Shown here piece by piece: positions 34,191-42,676 of a stretch of DNA of 64,000 nt (position 1 is the stretch's first letter; every line of letters begins with the position of its first letter). The DNA is taken from contig CCMO02000001.1 in NCBI GenBank assembly GCA_000751295.2, positions 4,182,615 to 4,246,614 of the forward strand, in the 5' to 3' direction. This stretch comes from a bacterium YEK0313 (GTDB lineage: Bacteria > Pseudomonadota > Alphaproteobacteria > Rhizobiales > Phreatobacteraceae). The translations under genes and the position numbers were made by a program. Under the pieces are notes generated by a model. That model was not told the origin of the DNA, ran no database searches, and saw nothing but the letters and a program-made list of their open reading frames with translations.

Positions 34191-34787
34191 TCAGCGCAGC
34201 TTGGCTGCGATTGCGGCCACGTGCCGGCCCTGGAATCGCGCGCCGTCGAGCTCGACCTGCGAGGGCTGGCGACTGCCATCGCCGGCGGCGATGGTCGAGG
34301 CGCCGTAAGGCGAATTGCCCATGACCTCGGCGACGCCCATCTGGCCCTGGAAGGTGTAGGGCAGGCCGACGATCACCATGCCGAGATGCAGCAGCACCGG
34401 ATGGAAGGTGAGGATGGTCGATTCCTGCCCGCCGTGCTGGGTCGCCGAGGAGGTGAAGACCGAGCCGACCTTGCCGACCAGCTTGCCCTGCATCCACAGG
34501 CCGCCGGCCTGGTCGAGGAAGTTCTTCATCTGCGCGGTCATGTTGCCGAAGCGGGTGCCGGTGCCGAAGATGATGGCGTCATAGTCGCCGAGTTCGTCGA
34601 TGGTCGCGATCGGCGCAGCCTGATCCAGCTTGAAGCCCGACTTGCGGGCGATCTCTTCCGGCACCAGTTCCGGCACGCGCTTGATGGTGGCTTCCGCGCC
34701 GGCCTCGCGCACGCCTTCGGCGACGGCCTGGGCCATGGTCTCGATATGGCCGTAGGAGGAATAGTAGAGCACCAGAACCTTGGTCAT
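34191..34787 (-). CDS. wrbA: NAD(P)H:quinone oxidoreductase, WrbA type
   Basis: A 198-residue flavodoxin-like FMN enzyme reducing quinones by two electrons, cytosolic tetramer. It has VLVLYYSSYGHIETMA (FMN phosphate loop), FGTGTRFGNMTAQMKNFLDQ, VFTSSATQHGGQE and PYGASTIAAGDGSRQPS. The start at ATG 34787 has GGAG upstream; the open frame extends further but the homologous protein begins here. Divergent from a LysR regulator with a perfect TGTCGC/GCGACA dyad between. A strong terminator follows. Confidence 0.94.
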   Translation of the reverse strand: MTKVLVLYYSSYGHIETMAQAVAEGVREAGAEATIKRVPELVPEEIARKSGFKLDQAAPIATIDELGDYDAIIFGTGTRFGNMTAQMKNFLDQAGGLWMQGKLVGKVGSVFTSSATQHGGQESTILTFHPVLLHLGMVIVGLPYTFQGQMGVAEVMGNSPYGASTIAAGDGSRQPSQVELDGARFQGRHVAAIAAKLR

Positions 34788-34865
34788 GACTGTCTCCGCA
34801 TTGCGTTCGGCGGCGACTATCGGCATGTTCGCGCCTGACGACAATCCGATTTCCCATGGCATTTG

Positions 34866-34884
34866 TGTCGCTGAATTGGCGACA
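34866..34884. promoter_or_regulatory. TGTCGC-N7-GCGACA dyad in wrbA/LysR divergent region
   Basis: A perfect 6-bp inverted repeat midway between the wrbA start (34787) and the LysR start (34911), the normal place for a LysR-protein site. Confidence 0.5.
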
Positions 34885-34910
34885 ATTGCATCCAGTACCC
34901 GTGAACGCCC

Positions 34911-35828
34911 ATGGATAAGCTCGGCAGCATCAAGGCTTTCACCAAGGTGGTGGAGCACGGCAATTTCTCCGAGGCGGGCCGTGAGCTCCGGCTGTCGCGC
35001 TCGGCAGTCAGCAAATATGTCATCGAGCTGGAGCGCGAGCTCGGCGTGCAGCTCCTCAACCGCACCACCCGCAGCGTCAGCCCGACCGACAATGGCCGCG
35101 CCTATTACCAGCGCTGCGTCGCGATCCTCGCCGATCTCGAAGAGGCCGACATGGCGGTGACGCAGGCCCAGGTCGAGCCGCGCGGCCTGCTCCGGGTCAA
35201 CGCGCCCATGTCCTTCGGCACCCTGCATCTCGGCAAGGCGGTGGCCGACTTCATGACCCGCTTTCCTGAGCTCGTCATCCAGATCGTGCTCGGCGACCAT
35301 TTCGTCGACCCGGTGCAGGAAGGGTTCGACGTCACGCTCCGGATTGCCGACCTTGCCTCGTCGAGCCTGATCGCCAGGCGCATCGTGCCGGCCCGCCGCG
35401 TGCTGTGCGCGGCCCCCGCCTATCTTGCCGGACGCGGCGCGCCGCAGCACCCGAACGACCTGCGCAGCCATGCCTGCCTCACCTACGACCACCTCGCCAC
35501 CGGCACGCAATGGAAGCTGTCGGGCGCGGACGGCGATCACTGGATCCAGGTCGACTGGAATCTCTGCGCCAATAACGGCGAGGTGCTGCGCGATGCGGCC
35601 GTGGCCGGCCATGGCCTTGCGCTGCTGCCGACCTTTCTCGTCGGCCCGGACCTGCAGTCCGGGCGCCTGGTCACCGTTCTCGACGGCTATGCCGCGCCGG
35701 ACCTGACGCTCTATGCGATCTACCCGCCGACCCGCCACCTCTCGGTCAAGGTGCGCCTGTTCATCGACTTCCTCGTCGAGCGCTTCGGCAACAATCCGGT
35801 CTGGGACCGGGCCGGCGACAACGGCTGA
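34911..35828 (+). CDS. LysR-family transcriptional regulator
   Basis: 305 residues. The wHTH is KLGSIKAFTKVVEHGNFSEAGRELRLSRSAVSKYVIELE (in parts), and the effector domain includes VNAPMSFGTLHLGKAVADFM and ADLASSSLIARRI. It belongs to the large CrgA/DmlR-like branch. Divergent from wrbA, whose expression it probably controls in answer to quinone or electrophile stress. A dyad in the 123-bp gap is the candidate site. Confidence 0.9.
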   Translation: MDKLGSIKAFTKVVEHGNFSEAGRELRLSRSAVSKYVIELERELGVQLLNRTTRSVSPTDNGRAYYQRCVAILADLEEADMAVTQAQVEPRGLLRVNAPMSFGTLHLGKAVADFMTRFPELVIQIVLGDHFVDPVQEGFDVTLRIADLASSSLIARRIVPARRVLCAAPAYLAGRGAPQHPNDLRSHACLTYDHLATGTQWKLSGADGDHWIQVDWNLCANNGEVLRDAAVAGHGLALLPTFLVGPDLQSGRLVTVLDGYAAPDLTLYAIYPPTRHLSVKVRLFIDFLVERFGNNPVWDRAGDNG

Positions 35829-35989
35829 CGTCTCGCCTGGTGCCGCTCGGCGGTCGCCCAGCGCCGGCCGCGGCCCGGCGACGCCAGGTTGTGCGCGATC
35901 CGCGGCTCAGCTTGCAGCCGCTGGCCGGGCCGAGGCGACCTGGTGATGATTGGCGGCTCCACCCTCCTGCGGTTCGCGCGAGGCACGAC

Positions 35990-36544
35990 ATGCGCATGTC
36001 CCCTCTGCTGCTGATCCTGCCGCTGCTCGCGGCATCCACCGCCGCCGCCTTCGCGCAAGGCACCGCTGATCTGCCATCGCGGCGGCCGGGACTATGGGAG
36101 GAAGCGGTGATCGATCCGCAGCGGCCATCGGCCGTGCCGGCCGACATTTTCAGGATCTGCGTCGATGCGGCCACGGATCGCCTCTCCATGCTGGTTCCCG
36201 AAAACATACCGCTGCAAGACTGCCGGGAACGCAGTCTGCAACGCGACAGCACGAGGCGCATCGTCACGGTGGTCTGTGGGCGGCCGCCGAGCGAGACGAT
36301 CGTCACGACCGTGATTTCGGGCGACTACCCGGCACGCTATGTGGTGGATCGCGAACTCGGCATGGTGAGCTCGGGACGTTCGATCCGCCCCTTCGGCAAT
36401 GGTCGGCGCTCCGAAGGACGCTGGATCAGCCAGAGCTGTGGCGACGGGCTCGTGCCCGGCGATGTCGTCACGCCAAGTGGCCGAAAGATCCACCGCAACG
36501 GCGCACCGCTGACACCATCTGCGCATCCTCCCGGAGGCCGCTGA
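35990..36544 (+). CDS. secreted DUF3617-like protein, paralogue 1
   Basis: 184 residues. A signal peptide (RMSPLLLILPLLAASTAAAFAQ) is followed by LPSRRPGLWEEAV, a CVDAATD motif, CRERSLQRDS, and a second half with SCGDGLVPGDVVTPSGRKI. The four Cys are placed as in the next gene, so two disulfides are likely. DUF3617 proteins are periplasmic with unknown function. The start at 35990 is set by the signal peptide. It is more diverged from the family pattern than its neighbour. Confidence 0.75.
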   Translation: MRMSPLLLILPLLAASTAAAFAQGTADLPSRRPGLWEEAVIDPQRPSAVPADIFRICVDAATDRLSMLVPENIPLQDCRERSLQRDSTRRIVTVVCGRPPSETIVTTVISGDYPARYVVDRELGMVSSGRSIRPFGNGRRSEGRWISQSCGDGLVPGDVVTPSGRKIHRNGAPLTPSAHPPGGR

Positions 36545-36813
36545 CCGTCATCCCTCCGTCGAGGTTCCGCGGTTCATGAGGCGGCCGCTGCGGGTTGCGG
36601 CCCCGGCCGGTCCGGCAACGGCGGGACGATGATACCTGGAGAGGATACCGCTCCTGACAATACCTACGTAGTTCCACGGATGACGTAGCAGGTCATCGCG
36701 CCCCGGCGCCGCGTGACGGCTCGCTTTCTCCCCCGCTGCCGGTCTATGACCGGCCGAGCCCATCATTGCGATTCACGGGCTTCGCCCTCCCCGCCATACA
36801 CGAGAGAGACGAT

Positions 36814-37365
36814 ATGCGTATTCCAGCCCTTTTGACCCTGTCCGTTCTGGCCGCATCGGCCGGCACCGCTTTCGCTCAAGGAACGATCGATCTGCCCCCC
36901 CGCCGCGCCGGCCAATGGGAAATCCGCATGCAGGCGGCCCAGCAGCCCCAGGGCGCCCCTGAAATGGTCGTCAAGACCTGCATCGACCAGGCGACCGATC
37001 GCCGGATGATGCAGTCGGGCATGAGCATGCTGCAGCAGAACTGCGAAAAGCGCGAAATGCGCCGTGACGGTTCGAACTATGTCATCGAGGCGGTCTGCCA
37101 GATGGGCCCGATGCGGATGACCTCGAACACGACGATTTCGGGCGATTTCCAGGCGAGCTACAGCGTGCGCTCCAGCGCCACCATCCAGATGCCGAACCAG
37201 GCGAACCCGCAGACCACCAATACCGTCCAGGAGGCCCGCTGGGTCAGCGCCTCCTGCACCGACGGCATGGTGCCGGGCGACATCCTGCTGCCCACCGGCC
37301 AGAAGATGAACATCAACAGCATGCCGTCCATGACGCCGGGCCAGCAGCCCGCGCCGTCGCGCTGA
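36814..37365 (+). CDS. secreted DUF3617 family protein, paralogue 2
   Basis: 183 residues from ATG 36814 (GAGAGAG upstream). The signal RIPALLTLSVLAASAGTAFAQ is followed by LPPRRAGQWEIRM, KTCIDQATDRRMM, CEKREMRRDGSNYVIEAVC, TTISGDFQASYSV and SCTDGMVPGDILLPTGQK. The typical DUF3617 Cys pattern and GxWE start are clear. It is next to a same-direction paralogue, with a 269-bp gap between them. The C-terminus is Met/Pro/Gln-rich. Confidence 0.85.
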   Translation: MRIPALLTLSVLAASAGTAFAQGTIDLPPRRAGQWEIRMQAAQQPQGAPEMVVKTCIDQATDRRMMQSGMSMLQQNCEKREMRRDGSNYVIEAVCQMGPMRMTSNTTISGDFQASYSVRSSATIQMPNQANPQTTNTVQEARWVSASCTDGMVPGDILLPTGQKMNINSMPSMTPGQQPAPSR

Positions 37366-37456
37366 CGCCCATGCGTCCGTCGGGGGCGGCCCTGCCGCCC
37401 TCGACCCCGCCTTCATGGCCTCGGCCAGCAGCCGGACGATGCCCGGCTGCGGCGCT

Positions 37457-38653
37457 TCAGGCCTCGAACCGGTAGATCCAGTCGTAGCCGGCGACCAGTT
37501 GCCGGCCGCCGACCAGACGCATGGCGGTATTTCTCGCCCAGCCGGCCGGCCCTTCCAGATGATAGATGCGGCCATTGGCCCGCGCCCCGCGCTGGACCGC
37601 GCCGACGCGCCCGCTCCGCTGCCGCTCGTAGTCGCGGAAAGCTGCGGCGAGGTCGCCCCGCCGGGCCGCAGCGGCCTTGGCCAGGACCGCCGCGTCCTCG
37701 ATCGCCATGGCCCCGCCCTGGGCAAGGAAGGGCAGCATGGGATGGGCGGCGTCGCCGATCAGCGTCACCGCCCCCTCGCTCGGGCCGAACCAGGCCGGAC
37801 GGTCGGCCAGCGACCAGGTCATCCAGGCGGGCGGTGTCGCGATCAGCGCGCGCGCCTGGCCGCACCAGCCGGCGAAGCGCCGCGCGAGGACGGCCGGATC
37901 GCCCGCGCCGGTCCAGCCGGCATGCCGGACCGGATCGGATACGACCGCAACGAGATTGAGCGCCGAGCCCGACCGGACGGGGTAATGCACGAGATGGGCG
38001 CCGGGCCCGAGCCAGAGGCCGAGCCGCTCCATGGAGACACCGCGTGGCACGGCCTCGCGCGGCAGCAGCGCCCGCCAGGCCGTGCGGCCACGGAAATCGG
38101 GTGGCCTCGCATCGCCGATGAGCGCGCGCATCGCCGACCAGAGGCCGTCGGCGCCGATCAGGGCCGCGGCCCGATGGGTTTCCCGGCCTGCCGGCCCTCC
38201 GGCCGTGACCGAGATCGCGCCGGCCTCGCGCCGCACCGCCTCCACCGCGGCACCGAGCACGAGCCTGACGTTCGGCTCGCGACCGACGGCAGTGGCGAGC
38301 ACAGCCTGCAGGTCGGCCCGATGCACCATCCACCAGGGTGCACCGTAGCGCGTCTCGACCGGCGCGCCGAGCTCCGCCGAGACGAGCACCGCGCCATCGC
38401 CACCGGCCCGCACGTCCATCCCTTCGGGCCGGACGGCGACGGCGGCGAGCGCGGCCTGCAGGCCGAGCCCGACCAGGACGCGGCTGGCATTGGGAGTGAT
38501 CTGAATGCCCGCGCCGATCGCCTCGAGCGCCGTAGCGCGCTCCAGCACGGTGACGGCAAAGCCTGCCCGCGCGAGCGCGAGAGCTGCCGTTAGGCCACCG
38601 ATGCCCGCTCCCACGATCAGGATCGCGGGCATGCCGGGCCGGGGGTCATTCAT
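37457..38653 (-). CDS. FAD-dependent aromatic monooxygenase (salicylate-hydroxylase-like)
   Basis: 398 residues, class A flavoprotein hydroxylase: Rossmann ILIVGAGIGGLTAALALARAG near residue 12, DG motif LIGADGLWSAMR, and GD motif TLIGDAAHPMLPFLAQGGAMAIEDA near 285. These bind FAD and NADPH in salicylate and 3-hydroxybenzoate 6-hydroxylases. No aromatic operon is adjacent, so the substrate is open. The zf-CHCC gene ends 9 bp downstream of... its start side: that gene (38663-38911) precedes it on the same strand, 9 bp away, so they are co-transcribed. Confidence 0.85.
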   Translation of the reverse strand: MNDPRPGMPAILIVGAGIGGLTAALALARAGFAVTVLERATALEAIGAGIQITPNASRVLVGLGLQAALAAVAVRPEGMDVRAGGDGAVLVSAELGAPVETRYGAPWWMVHRADLQAVLATAVGREPNVRLVLGAAVEAVRREAGAISVTAGGPAGRETHRAAALIGADGLWSAMRALIGDARPPDFRGRTAWRALLPREAVPRGVSMERLGLWLGPGAHLVHYPVRSGSALNLVAVVSDPVRHAGWTGAGDPAVLARRFAGWCGQARALIATPPAWMTWSLADRPAWFGPSEGAVTLIGDAAHPMLPFLAQGGAMAIEDAAVLAKAAAARRGDLAAAFRDYERQRSGRVGAVQRGARANGRIYHLEGPAGWARNTAMRLVGGRQLVAGYDWIYRFEA

Positions 38654-38662
38654 GACGGACGA

Positions 38663-38911
38663 TCAGGCCTCGGCCAGGGTCTGGACGAAAGCGCCGGCCG
38701 GCTGGGTCTGGTTGGCGTGCAGCTTGGCGTCGTATTTGTAGAGCGTCGAGCAATAGGGACAGACGATCTCGTCGTCCGCGCCCATGTCGAGGAAGACGTG
38801 AGGATGGTCATAGGGCGCGCGAGCCCCCATGCACTGGAACTCCTTCACGCCGATATGGATCACCGCGACGCCCTGGTCGTTGGCGAAATGGGGCACGGCA
38901 TGATCGGCCAT
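38663..38911 (-). CDS. zinc-finger CHCC family protein (NDUFS6-like)
   Basis: 82 residues. The zf-CHCC pattern is visible: KEFQCMG, then a His in the PYDHPHVFLDMG stretch, and CPYCSTLYKYD. In mitochondria the homologous domain is the complex I subunit NDUFS6; the small alphaproteobacterial proteins are thought to be related complex I accessory subunits. It is upstream of the FAD monooxygenase and probably shares its transcript. A zinc-binding role is well supported; complex I membership is inference. Confidence 0.85.
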   Translation of the reverse strand: MADHAVPHFANDQGVAVIHIGVKEFQCMGARAPYDHPHVFLDMGADDEIVCPYCSTLYKYDAKLHANQTQPAGAFVQTLAEA

Positions 38912-39050
38912 CGGTTGTTCCTCTCGATTGGGACGTCCGCGCGCTCATAAAGCCGCGCAGGCGGATCAGGTCAAGCGCCCGCCGGCATTTCTCCGGCGCG
39001 GCAGGTTCACATTGCGGTGCCGCGGCCATGCGCCCGGAAGGACGCGCGGG

Positions 39051-39713
39051 CTAGCCGATCAGCCAGGCCGCGCCGGCGATTACGCCGCCGACGATGACCA
39101 CGACCAGCAGGGTCGCGAAGATGCCGAGCACATGGCCGATGCCGACCAGCAGGCCGTCCTCTTCCAGGAGGCCGATGGACATGACGAGCAGCGCCACGCC
39201 GGGCGGAAAATTGCCGATCCAGGACAGGGGCAGCGCCAGAACGACGCCGAGCAGCACGAACATGGCGCCGATCAGCATGCGCATGACGCCCCGCGTCATG
39301 AACACCGCGCGCGGCCGGGCGAACGATTCCAGCCGATGGATCCAGGGCATGGTGCGGGCGATCATCGCCTGCGTCTCGCCGCGCGGCAGGCCGCGGGAGG
39401 CCACGAAGCCGGGCAGCCAGGGCGCGCGGCGGCCGATCAGCATCTGCAGGCCGACAATGGCGATCACCACGCCGGAAATGGTCGAGACGCCGGGAATCAT
39501 CGGAATGATGTTGGGCAGGGCGAAAATCAGCACCAGCAGGCCGAAAGCGCGGTCGGCCAGGGCCTCGGTGATGAGGCCGAGCGGGATGGAATCGCCCTCG
39601 CCGAGCTGCGTCAGGCCGCGAAACACGTCCGAGGTGCGCTGGCTCGTCTGATCGGCGGTGACCTGCACGGTGGGCATCTCCAAGGGATCGAGAACGGATC
39701 GGGGACCGGCCAT
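39051..39713 (-). CDS. ExoD-family membrane protein, paralogue 1
   Basis: About 220 residues from ATG 39713; ATG 39677 is an alternative, and neither has a clear ribosome site. ExoD signature: LADRAFGLLVLIFALPNIIPMIPG, IVGLQMLIGRRAPWLPGF, a short HRLESFARPR, then two C-terminal membrane spans. ExoD is needed for exopolysaccharide and alkali tolerance in Sinorhizobium; the mechanism is unknown. The next gene upstream is a second ExoD protein whose stop lies at 39724, so the two form a tandem pair. Confidence 0.85.
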   Translation of the reverse strand: MAGPRSVLDPLEMPTVQVTADQTSQRTSDVFRGLTQLGEGDSIPLGLITEALADRAFGLLVLIFALPNIIPMIPGVSTISGVVIAIVGLQMLIGRRAPWLPGFVASRGLPRGETQAMIARTMPWIHRLESFARPRAVFMTRGVMRMLIGAMFVLLGVVLALPLSWIGNFPPGVALLVMSIGLLEEDGLLVGIGHVLGIFATLLVVVIVGGVIAGAAWLIG

Positions 39714-39723
39714 GCCGGCGGAA

Positions 39724-40398
39724 TCAGAAGATCGCCAGCGCGCCGGCAAGCACCGTATAGCCGATGCCGGCGCCGATCGCGGTGGCAATTGCCGCAAGAA
39801 TGAAGCCGCAGGCGACCAGAAGGCCGTCCCGCTCGGTCAGCCCCAACCCGAAGACGCAGAGCGCCAGTCCCTGCGGCATGGAGCCGATCCAGGGAATCGG
39901 CACCAGGATCAGCAGGACCGCCAGGACCAACACCGCCACGCCGACGACCCGGAGTGCCGTCGGTCCGGCGGCCAGGCCGAGCCGCGGCCTGGTCAGGCTC
40001 TCGAGCCGGGTCAGGAGCGGCAGGGTCCGGTTCATCACCGCGGTCAGCTTGGCGCGCGGCAGCGCCGTGCGGGCGATGCGGTCGGGCAGCCAGGGAACGT
40101 CGCGGCCGACGACGATCTGCAGGGCGAGCAGCACCAGGACGAGGCCGGTAATGACCGGCAGGCCGGGAATCGGCAGGAGGTTCGGCAGGCCGAAAAGGAT
40201 CAGCGACAGGCCGAAGGCCCGGTTGCGCAGAGCCGCAAGCAGGTCACCGATCGTAATGGTCGACAGGATGTCGGCATGGGTCGATGCCTGGGCCGACATG
40301 AGGGAAGAGATGATTTGCGACGTCTTTTCGGGCGCGCTTGTCACGATGAGCTTTCGGTCCGCCAATTTTCGGGCGGACCATAAGGGGTCGCGCGGCAA
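39724..40398 (-). CDS. ExoD-family membrane protein, paralogue 2
   Basis: 224 residues if started at ATG 40398; a GTG at 40344 or an ATG 33 codons in may be the true start, as homologous sequence begins near TIGDLLAALRNRAFG. It has LILFGLPNLLPIPGLP, LQIVVGRDVPWLPDRI, LTRLESLTRPR and two or three C-terminal membrane spans. Same family and arrangement as the gene that follows it, suggesting a heteromeric pair in the inner membrane. Confidence 0.82.
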   Translation of the reverse strand: MPRDPLWSARKLADRKLIVTSAPEKTSQIISSLMSAQASTHADILSTITIGDLLAALRNRAFGLSLILFGLPNLLPIPGLPVITGLVLVLLALQIVVGRDVPWLPDRIARTALPRAKLTAVMNRTLPLLTRLESLTRPRLGLAAGPTALRVVGVAVLVLAVLLILVPIPWIGSMPQGLALCVFGLGLTERDGLLVACGFILAAIATAIGAGIGYTVLAGALAIF

Positions 40399-40435
40399 GT
40401 TTCCATGCCCGAAGCCCGCGACAAGTCATACCTGT

Positions 40436-40532
40436 GGCGAATGGCGAATGGGCGTGGCGAATAGGGAACGGCGCATTTCGGCCGACGAAAAAAACCGCTG
40501 CATCGGCGCTGCATCCCCATTCGCTATTCGCC
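40436..40532. repeat. intergenic imperfect palindrome, related to 11957-12028
   Basis: GGCGAATGGCGAAT (40436-40449) faces ATTCGCTATTCGCC (40519-40532), 13 of 14 bases pairing. The right arm region TCCCCATTCGC resembles TCCCCACTCGC of the palindrome after bglX. This may be a small dispersed intergenic repeat. Confidence 0.5.
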
Positions 40533-40548
40533 GCCCGCTACTCACCCC

Positions 40549-40848
40549 TCAGTGCAATTGCGCAAGGCTCCGGGCGATCGCCACCTCGCTAGGGCCGATC
40601 AGGCGGGTCGAGCCGACGCGCACCATGTGCAGCGGGCCTTCGAGGCTGCGCTGCCAGAAGGCGAGGAAGCGCTTGAGCACGGGAAAGTCGGGTGCCTGGT
40701 CGTAGTCCTGCCAGATATAGCTTTGCAGCAGCAGCGGATGGTCGGGCAGCCGGTAGACGATCTCGGCCGTGGTCAGCGCATAGCCTTCGATCTGCCTGAG
40801 GAAATCGCGATCGATGGCGCGTGGGGACCGGGTTGCGGGGCGCAGCAT
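40549..40848 (-). CDS. usg: Usg family protein
   Basis: 99 residues. ATG 40848 has AAGGAGG 6 bases upstream. The conserved part is DFLRQIEGYALTTAEIVYRLPDHP, then QSYIWQDYDQAPDFPVLKRFLAFWQRSLEG (in parts), ending VRVGSTRLIGPSE. Usg is a small alphaproteobacterial protein first named beside tryptophan genes in Caulobacter; function unknown. No trp genes are here. Confidence 0.9.
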   Translation of the reverse strand: MLRPATRSPRAIDRDFLRQIEGYALTTAEIVYRLPDHPLLLQSYIWQDYDQAPDFPVLKRFLAFWQRSLEGPLHMVRVGSTRLIGPSEVAIARSLAQLH

Positions 40849-41086
40849 GACAGCCTCCTTGAGGTCATGATCGTGCACTGCCGTCGAGCGGCCCCTGTCC
40901 TCTTCGCCTCCCTGGCGCGTTTGAACTTCAGGCCATAAGGCGACTTTCGAGGTTACCGACCGATTAACGGCGGTTCGCCGCGTCCGATGCGGCCCGGCCG
41001 CACCGCCGGCCGGCACTCGGTTCCGGTGTCCTGTCAGGAGGTTGCGCGCGCCGGCGGAATCGGTCTGTGAGCCAGCGCGCGGACCG

Positions 41087-42676
41087 TCAGCGCGCGGGAC
41101 CGATATCCGGAAAACCGTCGCCGCGCGGATTCGAGACCAGGAACAGCGACAGGCGATCGACGACGTCGTCCGCCGCGGGCGCGAACAGCGGCGCGCGCCA
41201 GCGCCGGTCGACCGTGCCGACCCGTTCGACCCGGCCGAACCGGCCGTTCAGCGCCGCCTCCACCTCGCCGTCGCGCCGGCTTTCGACCACGACCAGGATC
41301 GGCATGCCGCGCAGCCGTTCCAGGTCGGGCTCCGGCTCCATGGCATAGCGCAGCCTTTCGCCGAGTTGCACCACCGGCGGCCGGCCGCTGCCGTGGAAGC
41401 GCAGCTCGCCGGTGGTCGTATACGAGGCTGTGCCGATCGTGCCGGCGCCGTGTCTTGCGGCCGCCGCCTCGACGGCCGCCGCGGCGGCGCGCCAGCCGAA
41501 GAGCTGCCCGGTCGGATCGGCCGCAAGCGGCACGACCCGCCACAGCGCGTGAGCGGCCACCACCAGGCCGAGCGTCACCCCGACCGGAACGGCGAAGCGG
41601 AGCGAGACGCGCAAGATCGCGCCGATCGGGCCCGCCGCCGGCAGAGAGCGCGCGCCGATGACTGCCGCCGCGATCGAAGCCGGCAGCAGGCAGGCGGTCC
41701 AGTTGCCCTGGACGCGGTCGAACAGGCCGTACCAGACGAGATAGAGGACGAGCGGCACCGTGGTGGCGACGATCAGCGTCGCCGCGGCCTCGCGCTGCCG
41801 AGCCGCGCGCCAGAGGAGAAGGACGAGCCCGTACAGGACGAGCACGCCGATCAGCGGCGTCAGCAGCCCGGCCTGGCCGGCGAAGAATTCCGGCACGAAA
41901 CGCGGATCGAACGCATGCGGCACGGCACGGCCGAACTGCTTCGACAGCGAGGCGCCGCCGTGGCGGAGATTCCAGGCGACGACCGGCGCCATCACGGCAA
42001 GGCACAGCGCGCCGCCGGCATAGGGCCAGGGCGACCGGAACCAGCGCCTGAGCTCCGGCACCCAGAGGAGCCAGACGACGATGCCGAGGCCGAGGAAGAC
42101 GGCGGTATATTTCGAAACGAAGGCGAGCCCGACGGACAGCCCGGCAAGCAGCCACCAGCCGCCGCGGCCGGTGCGCCAGACCTCGGCGAGCGCCAGCAGC
42201 GCGAGGATCCAGAACAGGACGAGCGGCGTATCCGGGGTCACCAGGATGGCGCCGGCACCGAGGAACAGCGTCGCCTGGACCAGCCCGGCGCCGGCGAGCG
42301 CGGCCGCGCGATCGCCGGTCAGCCGCCAGACGAGGCGCCAGACACCGAGGCTCGCGGCGGCAGCGAGCAGCACCGAGAGCCAGCGCACGCCGAAGGCCGT
42401 ATCGCCGAAGACCGCGGTCGAGGCGCGGATGAGCAGCGCCACCGCCGGCGGGTGGTCGTAATAGCCGAAGGAGAGGTTCTGCGCCCAGAGCCAGTAATAG
42501 GTCTCGTCGGCGGCGAGCCCGAGCGTGCCGGCGAGCCAGAGCCTGAGCAGCGTGAGCAGCCCGACGAGCACGGCGACACCCGCCAGGCTGCCGGCGCCGA
42601 CCGGTTGCGGAACCAGCGGGCCGCCGGCCGCAGCCGGCGGCTCAGCGGCGCCAGACGAGCGCTGAGGAGGCTGCAT
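41087..42676 (-). CDS. family 39 glycosyltransferase (ArnT/PMT-like membrane protein)
   Basis: 529 residues with about ten membrane spans and a C-terminal soluble part. The N-terminal periplasmic loop has ADETYYWLWAQNLSFGYYDHPPAVALLI; the acidic pair DE is the GT39/83 catalytic signature. LVTPDTPLVLFWI and VSKYTAVFLGLG are typical of ArnT-like proteins. They move sugars from polyprenyl-phosphate donors to lipids or proteins outside the inner membrane. Its first 35 bp overlap the end of the upstream GT2 gene, which probably makes the polyprenyl-phosphate sugar donor. Confidence 0.88.
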   Translation of the reverse strand: MQPPQRSSGAAEPPAAAGGPLVPQPVGAGSLAGVAVLVGLLTLLRLWLAGTLGLAADETYYWLWAQNLSFGYYDHPPAVALLIRASTAVFGDTAFGVRWLSVLLAAAASLGVWRLVWRLTGDRAAALAGAGLVQATLFLGAGAILVTPDTPLVLFWILALLALAEVWRTGRGGWWLLAGLSVGLAFVSKYTAVFLGLGIVVWLLWVPELRRWFRSPWPYAGGALCLAVMAPVVAWNLRHGGASLSKQFGRAVPHAFDPRFVPEFFAGQAGLLTPLIGVLVLYGLVLLLWRAARQREAAATLIVATTVPLVLYLVWYGLFDRVQGNWTACLLPASIAAAVIGARSLPAAGPIGAILRVSLRFAVPVGVTLGLVVAAHALWRVVPLAADPTGQLFGWRAAAAAVEAAAARHGAGTIGTASYTTTGELRFHGSGRPPVVQLGERLRYAMEPEPDLERLRGMPILVVVESRRDGEVEAALNGRFGRVERVGTVDRRWRAPLFAPAADDVVDRLSLFLVSNPRGDGFPDIGPAR

